DNA of 64,000 nucleotides from Anaeramoeba flamelloides (Eukaryota > Metamonada > Anaeramoebidae). Within the stretch, counting starts at the first letter, position 1; each line of letters opens with the position of its first letter. This document shows positions 11,286 through 24,153 of the stretch, one piece after another. A model generated the notes under the pieces. The model was not told the origin of the DNA. It did not search any database and worked only from the letters and a program-made list of their open reading frames with translations. The stretch lies in contig JANTQA010000040.1 of assembly GCA_027625915.1 (NCBI GenBank), positions 930,001 to 994,000 on the forward strand, in the 5' to 3' direction. The translations under genes and the position numbers were made by a program.

Positions 11286-12666
11286 TAAGGGTCTAGTTAT
11301 TTACAGTTAATGTACTCCATACTCAGGGTGGTGACGAGGGACCCAAAAGGGTATTGTGAAATAGCACTTCTTTTGGACACCAAAATTCAAATAACAAAAA
11401 AAAAATTTCATTGGATCTCTTTGACAAAAAATTCAATGAAGAAAAATAAGTTTAAGGGTAGAGTCATTACGGTGAAATTTTTTATTCTGAAATGGAAGAT
11501 AACTTTTTAGTAATTTTATTGAGGACATAACACCAATCAAAAACCAACCAACCTATGATGTACCATCAATCTCCAAAAATCAACAACCAAAAAAGAGGAC
11601 ATTTTTAGAAAAAAGCGCCAATGAGCGACACTCAATTTCCAATTAGAATGGTTGTGAATTACAATTCTGAAAACAACTAAGTCAGTTTTGAAGTGTCGCT
11701 CTTTGGCGCTTTTTGAGATCTTGGTGACTTTTTTTTTCTTTTTTTTCATTTTTTAAATGAGTTATTTTTATTGAAAGACTATTACCTAATCCTTACTTGG
11801 TCAAATTTAGAGGGTTTTAAAATAACCACAAATCAGACTAAATCGAATAAAATTGATTGTGAAATACAAGAAAGCAATTTGTTTTAAATTAAAGAAATTT
11901 AACCTCTTTTGAAAAAGAAAATGAGAAAAGATGAATTTTTTTTTTTAAATTTGATTTTTTGAAATTGAGAACTCTTTTTCTTCGTTGAATTTTTTGTCAA
12001 AGAGATCCTATATAATTTTTTTTTTTGTTATTTGAATTTTGTCAACTAAAAGAAGGCCTATTTCACAATCCCCATTTTGGTCTCAGGTCACCACTTGAGT
12101 ATGGTGCCTTTTCAAGGTAAATGACTAGACCCTTAAAAGAATTCTCAATTCAAAACAATCAAAATTTTGAAAAAAAAAATTCATCTGTTCTCATTTTCTA
12201 TTTCCAAATGTTCAAATTTCTGAAATTTAAAACAAATTGCTTTCTTGAAGTGAGCAATCAAATTAATTTGATTTAATCTGATTTTTGGTTATTTTGTAAC
12301 CCTCTATATTTGACAAAGTAAGGATTATGTAATATTCTTGAGATAAAAAAGAACTCATATGAAAAAAAAGAAAAAAAAAGAAAAAAAAAATCTTCGAGAT
12401 CTCAAAAATCTCCAAAGAACGACACTTCAAAACTGACAAAGTTGTTTTCGAAATTACTAATTCACAGCCGTTCTAATTTGAAATTAAGTGTCGCTCATTG
12501 GCGCTTTTTTCTAAAAATGTCCTAATCTTTAGTTCTTGATTTTTAGAGATTGATGGTACATCATAGGTTAGTTGGTTTTTGATTTGTGTTAGGTCCTCAT
12601 AAAAATTACTAAAAAGTCTTTTTCCATTTCAGAAAAAAAAATTTCACGGTAATAACTCGACTCTTA
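11286..12666. repeat. TAAGGGTCTAG-ended element (family 3), outer copy split by an inverted copy
   Basis: The left part (11286-11452) and right part (12136-12666) together match the uninterrupted element at 33099-33900 in the same order and orientation. Ends are TAAGGGTCTAG and CTCGACTCTTA, imperfect inverted repeats. The two parts are separated by a second copy in reverse orientation (11453-12135). The frames at 11310-11510 and 11537-11749 fall inside the repeat and are not genes. Confidence 0.75.
11453..12135. repeat. Family 3 element, inner copy in reverse orientation
   Basis: 683 bp starting TAAGGGTAGAGTCATTACGG and ending GACTAGACCCTTA. Read on the minus strand it matches the outer copy: the GTGTCGCTC...GGCGCTTTTT segment occurs as GAGCGACACTC here (about 11627) and in direct form at about 12489. 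Because both copies are present in opposite orientation, the whole locus forms a very large inverted repeat. Confidence 0.75.
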
Positions 12667-12877
12667 ACATCTTATAATTTTAAGTTGCCCAGATTTTAAT
12701 TGATCTTTTCTTAAACTTCAATAAAAAACTTTTAATTAAAAATCTCAACCTTTAAACAGGAAAATCCTATTAATGATCAAGGATCTTTGAATATAAGTGA
12801 CCTTACTTCCAAAATTCAGATTTTGGAAACTGATTTTTTTAAAACTTCTTTTTGAAACAACCTTCGATAATCCATAT

Positions 12878-13445
12878 TAAGGTTTACAATCCTTGAAATT
12901 TTAAAAAAGATTATCTTGTGTAGGGTGTAATAACTTTTTAATTTGGTTCTTATATGCTCGATCTTAAGCTTGGTATGGATTTTAATAGTCGTTCAAAATG
13001 ACAATTTTTGACAATTTATTTTTTTTTTTGATCCGAAATCCGAATTGAAGGGTGTAAGATTAAGATATCTAAAGGTAAGTTATAAAAAAATGTGATTTGT
13101 GTGTTTTTGATTGAAATTTTTAATTAAATTTGGTTTTATTAGGAGCTTTTTATAATATAATTTTTTTTTATTTAGTTAATTGAATAAAAAGTAAACGAGA
13201 ATTTTCTTCAAAAACCCAAAAATCTGAATTTACTATTAAACTTACCTTTAGCTACCAATCTATTATTCTTAAATTCTTCAATTTGGATTTCCGAAAAAAA
13301 AAAATAAATTGTCAAAAATTGTCATTTTGAACGACTAGTAAAATCCATACCAAGCTTAAGATCGAGCATATAAGAACCAAATTAAAAAGTTATTACACCC
13401 TACACAAGATAATCTTTTTCAAATTTCAGGGATTGTAAACCTTTA
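12878..13445. repeat. Foldback element (family 4)
   Basis: Two arms of about 230 bp in inverted orientation. The left arm reads GGTTTACAATCC...AAGCTTGGTATGGATTTTA...ACAATTTTTGACAATTTA, and the right arm (about 13205-13445) is its complement. A second copy lies at 39808-40898, and partial arms occur at about 38062-38170 and 49085-49330. No coding capacity. Confidence 0.75.
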
Positions 13446-13598
13446 GTTGCAGATGGATCAAATAAGAACCGAAAATACAAAACTTTTTCATATACCCAGG
13501 TTTTTTTCTTTTCTCATCCCAAGGGTATACCCAGAAGGGATCAACATTGTGAGGATTGGGTTAGCTTTTCAAAGAATTAACATCTATAAAAGTTAAAT

Positions 13599-13935
13599 AT
13601 GAAATTGAATAAAACTGAAAAATTACAAACAATTTTTCATTCGATTTCCATTTTTTTCAACCGGAAACCAAACTTTCAAAGCAATTCTTTACGAATAACT
13701 TTTGAAAAGAAACTTTTTTATACAAAGTTTCTGAACCTTTCGTCCAACACAATTTTTTGGTCAAAGGTAAGGTTCAAAAAATGTTTTAAAAATCAACAAT
13801 GAAGAAAAAATTTCCAAACAATTAATTGAATTTCTCGGTATCTTTAATGAATATCAAGAGAAAGTTGTTGGTGCGAATAAAAGTTGTTTTGGATTCAACA
13901 CAATCGGGTTTTTAAATCAACATACTTGTATTTGA
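13599..13935 (+). other. Coding-like fragments, unresolved
   Basis: Two protein-like frames follow each other. The first, 13599-13766, starts MKLNKTEKLQ and ends at TGG-TCA-AAG before a good donor (GTAAGG). The second, open from about 13773 to TGA 13933-13935, contains EEKISKQLIEFLGIFNEYQE and FGFNTIGFLNQ. They are in different frames and I found no acceptor that joins them in phase. Further less-AT-rich sequence up to about 14110 is open on both strands. This may be a decayed gene or part of a gene I could not assemble. Confidence 0.25.
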
Positions 13936-14640
13936 AATTCAAATGGGATAAAATATTGCTTAATTTTCTTTTTGTTTCAATTTACAAAAAAAGCCTTTCA
14001 TTTCCAAAAGTTGGTACACCCAGAACACCAGCGTCTGGATTAAAAGTACAGTAACAAACAAAGAAATTGTAACTGCCAATTTTCAGTCTAATGGCTTGAA
14101 AACAAAATATAAAAGGAAAAAAGGGAAATGAAGTGTAAATTTATTCCCATTTATTATTGAAGTGTCAATCTTTCTTGAAAATCAAACAGTTTTTATTTAG
14201 AACAAAGAAAGAACGAATCAAGGTCACAAAATAATGAGTATAATTGTTTGTGATCAAGTTCCTGTTATTGACCATCATAAATGAAAAAAAAAAAAATTAT
14301 TAATTCTTTTTTTTTAAGAATTTATAAACTCTTTCACACAAACCAGTTCAAAGACGAATTTCGCTCGCAAAAATTCGTCTTATCTCCATTTTTCAAATGA
14401 AAAAAATTTAAAGAAGGTATAAAATGTGATAAAAAAAAAAACAAAAAATGAGGAATATTTTTTAAAGTTCAAGTATGAAGGGAGATACAAATAACCAATA
14501 ACCCTCTTTTCAACTGGAGTTCCGAAAAATTTTTTCCTTCAACGGATGTAAAAAATTAAATGAAAAAACAATTTAGATGATGTTGAAAAACCCCTTCTTA
14601 ATTTTTTTTTTTATACGTTGGTCGAGTCATTTTTTTTAGG

Positions 14641-14838
14641 TTAGTCTTTCTTGTCAAATCTTAATTTCTTTGAAATTTCAATAACTCCTTTAGAACAAAT
14701 TTCAACATCTTGGAGATTAATTTAACCTTTTTCGAGAGCAAAAGCTAATTGTATGTTTCTTAAAAAAGGATCGACAACAACAACAATTTTCTCTTTGTTA
14801 ATAATATTCACCCTCTTCTTTTCAATCGGTAAGTTCAT
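14641..14838 (-). pseudogene. Short conserved-looking frame broken by an in-frame TAA
   Basis: From ATG 14838 the minus strand encodes 38 residues including KKRVNIINKEKIVVVVDPFL and NIQLAFALEKG, then TAA (14724-14722). The same frame continues with INLQDVEICSKGVIEISKKL up to the next TAA (14643-14641). Both halves have convincing protein composition in a single frame. No intron of workable length removes the stop, so I call it a decayed fragment. No family recognised. Confidence 0.35.
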
Positions 14839-14897
14839 TCGTTCCAGTTTTATCTCTTAATTTATTGTTTTTACCACCTCCTTTTACAAGACCACAA

Positions 14898-15016
14898 AAC
14901 TTTGAAAAAAGAAAAAATAAAAACAAAAAGAACAAGAACAAGAACAAGAACAAGAAAAATAAAAAGAAAAATAAAAACAAAAACAAAAACAAAAAGAAAA
15001 AGAAAAAGAAAAACAA
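14898..15016. repeat. Purine-rich AAAAC/AAAAG/AAGAAC tract
   Basis: About 120 bp of one-strand purine plus C sequence built from AAAAAC, AAAAAG and AAGAACAAG units. It lies just upstream of the first exon of the large receptor-like gene. The open frames through it on both strands are low-complexity artefacts. Confidence 0.7.
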
Positions 15017-15090
15017 GGCAATTCAACAAAAGTACCAATCCAAAGAAGCCTTCCTTTGAATTTTTCTTTCTTAAACCAAAAGCCATTTTT

Positions 15091-18000
15091 ATGTTTACAC
15101 ACAAAATCGATCTTCTCTTTGTGTTAATTGATTTCAATAGTCGTGCATTGCTCTGTTAAAAGAAAAAAAAAACATTTACTTTATTTTGGTTTTTTGAATT
15201 TCAAAAAAAAAAAAACTAAAAAACTCAACAAATAACCGACTGATAACACCAAACCAACACCAATATTCAATACAACAATTTTCGAATTTTTAAAAGTCCA
15301 CTTGGACACCTTTTCTTCAATTATTGCAAAACTAATTTTTTCCATCTTTTCAAAACAAAAAACTCACAACCACCTAACCCTCAACCCAACCTAACATTAA
15401 ATCACAAAAATAATTAGCAAAAACCGAAAATGAACACCGAATCAAAAACGGGTTTGTTTCAGCGACGTTAATTGTCCCAACAAATTTGGCTGATCAAACT
15501 GCAACTGTTGGTGAAGGCTATGAGTATTCGATTGAAAAGGGCTCTTTCGAATGTGACAGCACGGAGGGCATTACGTATGATGTAAATTTTGAAACTTTAA
15601 AAAGCGACCCCGAGTGGTTAAGTTGGGAGACAAACACAGAACTTTCTGATGTGTCTTTCAGCGGTGCACCTGAAGGATGCGCCTTTACTGACAAAATTAT
15701 TATTACTGCCACTTGTGATGATGCCACCGACTTTGCAGAATTCAACTTTGAATTAATAAACACTGGGATTTCCATTGACGAAGCGAATCCCCTTGAAGAT
15801 CGTATTTTTTCAGTCAACGAATACTTTAATTTTGCTCTCAATGACTTGCATTTTGTAAATGATGAACCAAACGAGCAAGTTAGTTATACTGCCGAATTGA
15901 TCAACGAAACTACTGGCGAACCAGAAGATTTACCAGATTGGGTTACCTTCAATGGAGAGGCGCAGACCTTTACGGGCATTGCGCCCTTGGGCTGCCCACA
16001 GAATTTTACATTCGCCGTCACTGCAGCTGACACTTGTGGTAATGTGAGTTCCACATTTGTGATTACTACTCAAAACGAAAAGCCAGAAATCAATTTGGAT
16101 TTCCCAGACTATTTCAAGCAAGTAAACACAGACTTCATCTTACCAGTTAGTAACGTTTTTGATAACAGCCAGGAAAGATTTGAAGATCTAACCTTCGAAA
16201 TTCTACAATCAGATCTCTCGCCGTTACCTGATTGGATGATTTATATTGAATTTAGGCAAGCCTTGGCCGGTAAAACGCCATTAACCTGTAATCATACATA
16301 TGAATTATTTGTTGTTGCCTCTGATTCATGTTATAATGTTGGCACCACTTTTAATTTCACTGTTACAAATGAGGAGCCATTTGTATACTTGGAGATACCC
16401 GATCAAACTCAATATATGGAGGAAGAATTTAGCTTTGATTTGGGAGAAACATATTTTGTTCAACCAGATGTCAATGAGGAATTGTATTATGACGCTGCTT
16501 TAGTCGATGGCTCAGAATTACCAGAATGGCTAAATTTTGACGATAAAACCCATATCTTTTCGGGAACACCGACGTTGGCGTGCGATGAAACATATGAAAT
16601 TTCAGTTATAGTGTCGGACACCTGTTATAGTAATATTCGTGATAACTTCACTTTAGAGATTGTTAACTTGGCGCCAGAATTTGTTAATTTGCCCTTGCCA
16701 GACTTTGAATTTAATGTATTTGAGGAATTTGAATTCCAAATCGGTGGCGAATATTATACAAATCGACCAACGGAAGAACCATTAAGGTTTGAGTCTACCT
16801 TGGCAAACGATGAACCATTGCCAGAATGGTTGGCCTTTGATAATATCACAAATTCCCTATATGGGAAGTTAATTGAGAGCTGTGGCGAAACACTTGGTAT
16901 TAAATATCATATTTATGACACTTGCTCTTCGGCTTTTGAGACTTTTAATTTAACCATTTTAAACGATCCAGTTGAATTTACCGACGTTCTTGCAAATCAA
17001 ACCTTGTCGCCCGGTGACACTGTTGATATTAACTTTGGTTCCCTTCTAGACAATGAAGATGGCGAAAATGTCGCCCTTGATTCATATCTGTTACCAGGGC
17101 ATGATTCCCTACCGGAGTGGCTACTTTTTAATCAAGATCAGAATTTAAAATATGGTGGTACCGTTGATGGAGGGTGCTCCCAGGCATTTGAAATTGCATT
17201 GTCTGCCAGTGATCCTTGCCAAGAATCCCCAACAGTGATTACTTTTAATTTGGATATTACAAACACCAAGCCATATGTTAATGGAGACATTGAATCGTTT
17301 TCAGTTAACGCCGGTGAAGAATTTGAATTTACTATCCCAGAGGGCACCTTTATTAATGAAGAAATCAATGAAGAACTTTACTATGAAGCCACTTTAATGG
17401 ACGGTTCAGAGTTCCCCAAATGGTTAAATTTTGATAATATGACGGCCACTTTCTATGGTAACCCATTCGGATGCCCTGGAGACTTTAACATCAAAATAAA
17501 CATTTTTGATACCTGCATGTCAGAGGAGGACGACATTTCGCAAAATTTTACATTAACCGTTCTTACAGCTACACTCGCAGTTAATCAAGAAATTCCCGAT
17601 GTTGAATATCCCATAAATGAACAATTTATCTATGAGGTTTCACGAAAAACATTTACGAACCAATTAGAGGATTCTCATTTGGCCTATGGTGCATCGTTAT
17701 CCGATGGATCAGAGTTGCCTGATTGGATTAACTTTAATAAATTGGAACTTCATTTTGAAGGTAACACACCCATGGGATGTAGTGACCAAATTGAAATCAC
17801 TGTTTCAGCAAATGATAGTTGCAGTGGCGGATCAATTAACGACACCTTTGTTTTGTCTTGGATAAACGAACTACCCGCAATCAATACAACTATTACCGAT
17901 CAATTCATTACTGCATCAAATGAATTCACAATTGAATTACCCCAAGGTATCTTTACTAATGATTTAAATGAAGATTTAATTTATCATTCCTCTTTGTCCA

Positions 18001-21000
18001 ATGGAGACACCTTACCTGACTGGATCATCTTTGATAATGAAGCTTTGAAGTATAGCGGCACAGCCCCCCAGGGCTGCTCTCAATCAATTGACGTCATGAT
18101 CGAAGTTAGCGATACCTGCCATGTAAAGCATGCGAGCCAAATCTTTATGATCACAACAATTAATGATCCACCTACATTTAATGGAACATTTGAAGACCAT
18201 TCCATTTACATCCACGAAGATTTCGAATGGACCTTACCAGGCGGTGCATTTGTTGATGATGAAATTGCGGACAATATTTTGTCATATAATGTTGTATTAT
18301 CAAATGGTGACGAATTACCAGAATGGCTAACTTTTGATCAGCATACCAATGTATTGTCAGGAAATTCTCCAGATCAATGTGGCTATGATCTTGAATTAAT
18401 GGTTTTAGCCTTTGATTCCTGCGCTGAAGAAAACTCTGCTAACGGTACCTTCACTTTGTCTGTAATGAATGATCCGCCATTAGTTAATTTGCAAATCCCT
18501 GACCAAGAACAGGCAGTTGGATCTTATTTTGATTTTAAAATTGATGCCGAAACTTTTCTCCCACCAGAGGAAGGCGAAACTTTGGTCTACACACTCCTCG
18601 GGCAACCAGAATGGATGGATTTTGATCGAGAAAACGCACATATGAATGGTACAGTTGCCTTAGGCTGTCCTAGAACAATTGCACTAACTGTTGTTGCGCT
18701 TGATACATGTACCAATAATAAAGCAAATAGCTCCTTTGTTTTAAATATTACAAACGCCATTCCCGTGCCTTTGCAAGCAATTCAAACACAAACCTATCAG
18801 CTCTTGGAAGACATCAATATAATTTTTGACCAAGATTCTCTTTTTATGAATTTAGAAAATGAAGCCGAAACTTTACAATTTTCTACAGCCTTACAAAATG
18901 GTGATTCACTTCCAGAATTTTTAATTTTTAATGAAACAGAAAAAGTCACATATACTGGTAAACATGAATCCGGTTGTACAGTTGCTTATCCACTCACAAT
19001 CTTCGTTCAAGATTCCTGTGAAGATAATACCGATAGTATTAACTTTATATTACAAATTGAAAATAATCCACCCGAATTGGCAAAGGAAATAGAAACGCAG
19101 CACGCAGACGTTTTAGAAGAATTTTCTTTCACAATTGATGATTCCACTTTTTACAACCCAGAAACGGATGAAACTCTTACTTATGAGTATGCATTATTTG
19201 ATGCAAATAATGTCATTCAAGAATTAACTTTTGATTCTGAAAATCTAACCTTTACTGGTATTTCAGATTTTACTTGTAATGATAATGTAATAATAACCCT
19301 AAAAGCAACTGATAGTTGTGTAACAAATTTTGTTGTCACATCATTTAATTTGGAATTGACCAATCTCCCATTAGAGCAAATTGGTGACATGGACGATCAA
19401 ACTTTTTATGTTGGCCAAGAAATTCTCATTAACTTAGATGATAGTCCAGTATTTAGTGATCCTGAATCAACAGCACAGCAAGAACATTTATTTTATAGCG
19501 CAACATTAGAAAATGATGAGGAATTACCAGAATGGCTCTCATTTGATCCAGCAACAAGACAATTTACAGGAACTGCACCATTAGAATGCTCCTTTGAAGA
19601 AGTTATAAAATTATCTGCTTATGATGAATGCTATCCTGATGACATTTCAAAATATTTTTTTCGAATTATTGTTAATAATAATCCACCCGAATTGGCAAAG
19701 GAAATCCAAACGCAACAAAGCAACGTTTACGAAGAATTTACTTTTGCAATTGAAAGTTCCACTTTTTACAACTCAGAAAACAATGAAACTCTGACTTATG
19801 AATATGCCTTATTGGATGCAAATAACATCATTCAAGAATTAACTTTTGATTCTGAAAATCTAATCTTTAATGGTGTTTCAGATTTTACTTGTAATGATAA
19901 TGTAATAATAACCCTAAAAGCAATTGATAGTTGTGTAACAAATTTTGTTGAAACATCATTTAATTTGGAATTGACCAATCTTCCATTAGAGCAAATTGGT
20001 GAAATTGCCAATCAAACTTTTTATGTTGGCCAAGAAATTCTCATTAACTTAGATGATAGTCCAGTATTTAGTGATCCTGAATCAACAGCACAGCAAGAGC
20101 ATTTATTTTATAATGCGACATTAGAAAATGATGAGGAATTACCAGAATGGCTCTCATTTGATCCAGCAACAAGACAATTTACAGGAACTGCACCATTACA
20201 ATGCTCCTTTGAAGAAGTTATAAAACTATCTGCTTATGATGAATGCTATCCTGATGACATTTTAACCAAATTTTTTACAATTATTGTTAATAATTTACCT
20301 CCTACAAAAGTAAAAGATCTTGAAGAACAAACAATTAGTGCGGGCGAAGAATTTACTTTCACCTTCGAAAGTACCATTTTTACAAACCCAGAGATTAAAG
20401 AAGTGTTGGAATTTACTGTATATGAAACAGATTCCGTTACTGATGATATTATTGAATTAATGGACGGATTTCTATTTAGCCAGGAAAATAATACTATTTC
20501 CAACAAAGCCGTTTCAGGCTGCGCACGGGAAAAAGTTTTCTTCATTAAGGCCACCGATAGCTGTGATACAAATTCAGATGTTTCAGAATTGAAATTAAGT
20601 ATCCAAAACGAAATACCAGAATTAGCAAAACAAATTGAAGATCAAGAAGTGGATTCAGATTCAGATTGGTCTTATACCGTTCCCGAATCCACTTTTACGA
20701 ACACCGAAGCTTTAGAAACTTTAACCTATGAAGTAACCTTAGAGGACGGATCAAAATTACCAGAATGGCTCTCATTTAATGAAGCTACAAGGGAATTAAA
20801 AGGAACAACACCGGATAAAAGTGAAAGTTACACTATTAAAGTTTCTGTAACAGACTCCTGCGAAACAAATCAAATTTCAACCACCTTTAAATTAGATGTA
20901 GAATACGAATCAGTTATTACCACCGCTTTTATTATCACAGCCGCAGTCTTAGGTACCGCTGCTTTTATTGGATTGATGGTAATCTTATCAAGAAAAAATA

Positions 21001-21530
21001 AAAAGGAACCAGAAATTTATACAGAAAAAGAAGCTGAACAATTTAAGGAAGAGCTCACACACGATTCAAACGAAATTACAACAGACACAGAAGACAATTT
21101 TAGCTATAAAAATAATTCAACGAGTGATCTTGAAGAAAACACTTCTTCAAATAAATCTTCTACTTTTAACTCTGATAATTCTAATGACAGTAATGATTCT
21201 GATGAATTGTCACAACCTTCAGATGATGATGATGATGACATAAATCAAGATCCAAATTCAAATACTAATAATTCTCTTTCAGATAATTCTAATCATTCAG
21301 AGAACTCAGATCAGTCAAATAATTCAGATAATTCTAATAAATATGAAGATTATGATGATTCAGACAATTCTAATAATTCTGACAAATCCGAGAATTCAAA
21401 TAATTCAGAGAATTCAAATAATTCAGAGAATTCCAATAATTCAGAGAATTCAGATTCAAATAATCCAGATAATTCTGATAATTCTGAATATTCAGATCTA
21501 AATTCTAACTCTGATAATTCGTTAAATTAA
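15091..21530 (+). CDS. Giant single-pass surface protein with 18 dystroglycan-type cadherin-like (He_PIG/CADG) repeats
   Basis: Exon 2 (15463-21530) is one frame of over 2,000 codons after acceptor TTTGTTTCAG. It has no in-frame ATG before the repeats, so a 5' exon is needed. I propose 15091-15154 (MFTHKIDLLFVLID..., donor GTTAAA, intron 308 bp), which joins in phase and supplies a hydrophobic, signal-like start; total 2,043 residues. The body is 18 tandem repeats of about 100 residues with LPEWL.FD, then F.GT.P..C, an I.V.A.D.C strand and a PP/NLP linker, the hallmark of He_PIG/CADG folds. Most repeats have two Cys, probably an intradomain disulfide; the last lacks the first. A 25-residue transmembrane helix (20913-20987) is followed by RKNKK and a ~180-residue tail rich in Asp, Ser and Asn with degenerate NSENSN units. 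It is probably an adhesion or environmental-sensing receptor; ligand unknown. Exon 1 is less certain than the rest. Confidence 0.9.
19071..20300 (+). repeat. 615-bp in-gene tandem duplication (two cadherin-like repeats each)
   Basis: Positions 19071-19685 and 19686-20300 are near-identical 615-bp (205-codon) units inside the large gene, each holding two of the ~100-residue repeats (numbers 13-14 and 15-16). Long stretches are identical at the DNA level, for example around the TTTTATGTTGGCCAAG and GATGATAGTCCAG segments, while other repeats of the protein are highly diverged. This points to a recent unequal exchange or to gene conversion. Confidence 0.9.
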
Positions 21531-21716
21531 TTTTTATTATTCATATAATAATTTAGATACGTTTTACATACTTTTTTTTTTAAATTTTTGAATTTTATTA
21601 TTTTAATTTTATTTATACTTACAGTAATCAAATAAAATACACCTACCTTAATATTTTTTTTTTATAATTGATTCTAGTTCATTATTATAATTTCAGGAAT
21701 TAAGTTTTTCAATCAA
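21531..21716. other. Short AT-rich 3' flank of the receptor-like gene
   Basis: Contains AT-rich sequence with possible polyadenylation signals (ATTAATTT, AATAAAAT-like at about 21630) but nothing I can assign with confidence. Confidence 0.3.
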
Positions 21717-22238
21717 CTAAATTTCAAAAATTTGGAGAACATTTAAAATAAGTTGAAAGAATAACAATAATACAATTTCCTCAAATTTGAAAATAATTTT
21801 CATTTTTACAAAATATTTTAATCATTTTTTAGAGTATTTTCATTTCCTTTATTCCAGTTACGTAATCTGTTTGGTTAGATCTGGAAAAAATTTTTAAATT
21901 ATATTAGAAGGTTAGTGTTGAGTTTTTACAAAGAATAATGCACAATAACAGGATGTATCTTATCTTTTGATGAATTAATAATTGTTAGAAGAAATTTGAA
22001 CAAATTTATGAATAATAATTTTTTTTTTCTACTCACTCTAAAATTTTGGACACACCTATTTTTATTTGTCGATTTTGTTATTTTTTTCTTTTATTTGGAT
22101 AAAAAAGATTACATATAAAAAAACATTAATATTAGATAACTTAAATGTAGTTTAATATTACGTTTTTTGAAAATAAATTAAGATTATTTTTACATATTTT
22201 GATTTCGGGAGTGTTAAAATTTTAGGAATGGCATTTAA
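21717..22238. repeat. Diverged Tc1/mariner-like element (family 2, subfamily B)
   Basis: Starts ATTTCAAAAATTTGGAGAAC and ends TAAAATTTTAGGAATGGCATT. The internal GTTTGGTTAGATCTGGAA, AGAAGGTTAGTGTTGAG and ATTTTGGACACACCT segments match the copies at 6446-6976 and 39993-40525. It is more diverged than either, hence probably older. Confidence 0.65.
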
Positions 22239-22655
22239 CATATTAAGTTTTTTGCCAATTTTTTATTTTTTATTTTCTTTTTTTTCTTTTGAAATCAAAT
22301 AATCTATTTTTTTTTTACTTGGAATTTAACTTTGAAAGGTTATTTCAAAGAAAATTCACATATCGAATCAACTTTATCATAGTTTATTTTTGAAATTATT
22401 TATAATCTAGTAAAATACTTATGAGTTGACATTAGTTTAGAACATCTTTTATTGAAAAAACATTTTATTTTTTTATAATTGATTTTTTAGAGGATCTATA
22501 TCGCAATAAAATTTTTATTTTCTACTTTACAATTAATTTGGATATTTTTTTCTTTCTATTGATACTTAATTTTGGAATAATTATTTAAAACCAAAATCTT
22601 GTATTTAATAAAAAATATTTTTATCTTAAATTTAACACATACATACATACATAAA

Positions 22656-24153
22656 TATCCCTTAGCACCCCGGATTTGCCTAAATTCCATCAAGTTTTTT
22701 AAATTAAATTTAAAATGATATTGATCTACTAAGATATTAATTTTCTTATTTGTCTTTAATCCAGATTTTAATTATAATAAAAAGTCAAAATAGTTCAAAG
22801 ATAAAGTAGTTAAGTTATTGATTTTTTTTTTGAAATTGAAAAAAAAAATAATAATTATTCATTTTTACATTTTTTTTTAAAGATTTTTATTTTTATTCTA
22901 ATTTTTTTAAATCAGAAATTTTATTACATTAATAGTAATTCAAAACTCAACACATTAATTTATTAATAATAACCACCAAATAATTTTTGCTAATTTTATG
23001 ATAAAAAAAAATAAATAAAAAAATAAATTACTTTGAAATTTAATTTTTTTTTTAGATAAAATTTCAATAAATATCCAATTAAGAGAAAAATGAAATTCAT
23101 TTCTTTTTGCCTAAATTAAATTTTTAATATGATTAATTTTCTAAAACTTTTTCATAAGCAATAGATAATAACAGAAAATCAAAAAAAAAAAAAAAATGTA
23201 AAATAATTTCAATTTATTAAATTGGAATAAAACAAATATAAATTACTTTTTAATCGATAAAATATTTATACCTAAATTTAAAATAAAATAAAAAATAACT
23301 CTTATATATTATTCCAATATAATAAAATAATATCTAAAACCAAATTTTTTTTATTGTATTTTGTTATTAGTAAAAATTTGAATAATATATTTGCGATATT
23401 TGGATTTTTCCTTAATAAATTAATCCAGATCTTGTTAAAAAAGTTCTGATATATGGTCTCTAATTCAGCAATATTGTTTATTTTATGTCTAGATTTTAAA
23501 AAGTCAAAAATTAAAAAATTGTAAAAAAACAAAAAAAAAAAATCAATTATTAATCTGACTCGAACTATTGGCCAAATCATTTAAAATTGAAAAAAAATCT
23601 TGTTGAAAAAATTGTAAAATTTTAAAATGAAAAAAAATTTGATTTTTTTTTCTAATTTAATTTATATATATATATTTTTTTTTAAATTATTTAGAATCTA
23701 ATATAGATATTGATATTGAATAGTAATCAGTAGATAAAACAAATTTTCTATGTGATGTTATAATAACTTTGATAATGAATAAATTATTTAATCAAGTATT
23801 TTAGGCAATTTTGGGGTGCAAAGGGCCCCCAAAAAATTTTCAGTAAAGTATGATGTGTTTTAAATGTTAAAACTAAGAGGTTTTTGATGTCTAGACAAAC
23901 TTTTCAAAAAAAAAAAAAAAAATTATTTTGACAAAATTTGGAAAAATAATAAAATCACAATAACCAAAAAAAAATTCCCAATGTTGAAAAATTTTTTTTC
24001 AAGTTATTTTTTTATTTTAATTAACTATACAATTTTTAATTATAAAATTTTCTTTCTAAGATAATTGTTTATTAATTCTATATCTTATTATCCTTTGATA
24101 ACATTTCAAATTAAAAATTTTGTTTGAATTGTTTTTAGGTTATTTGGGGTGCT

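Noticed and set aside
14822-15159. Five overlapping Lys- or Phe-rich frames
   Set aside because: They arise from the AAAAC/AAAAG tract, which is open in every frame.
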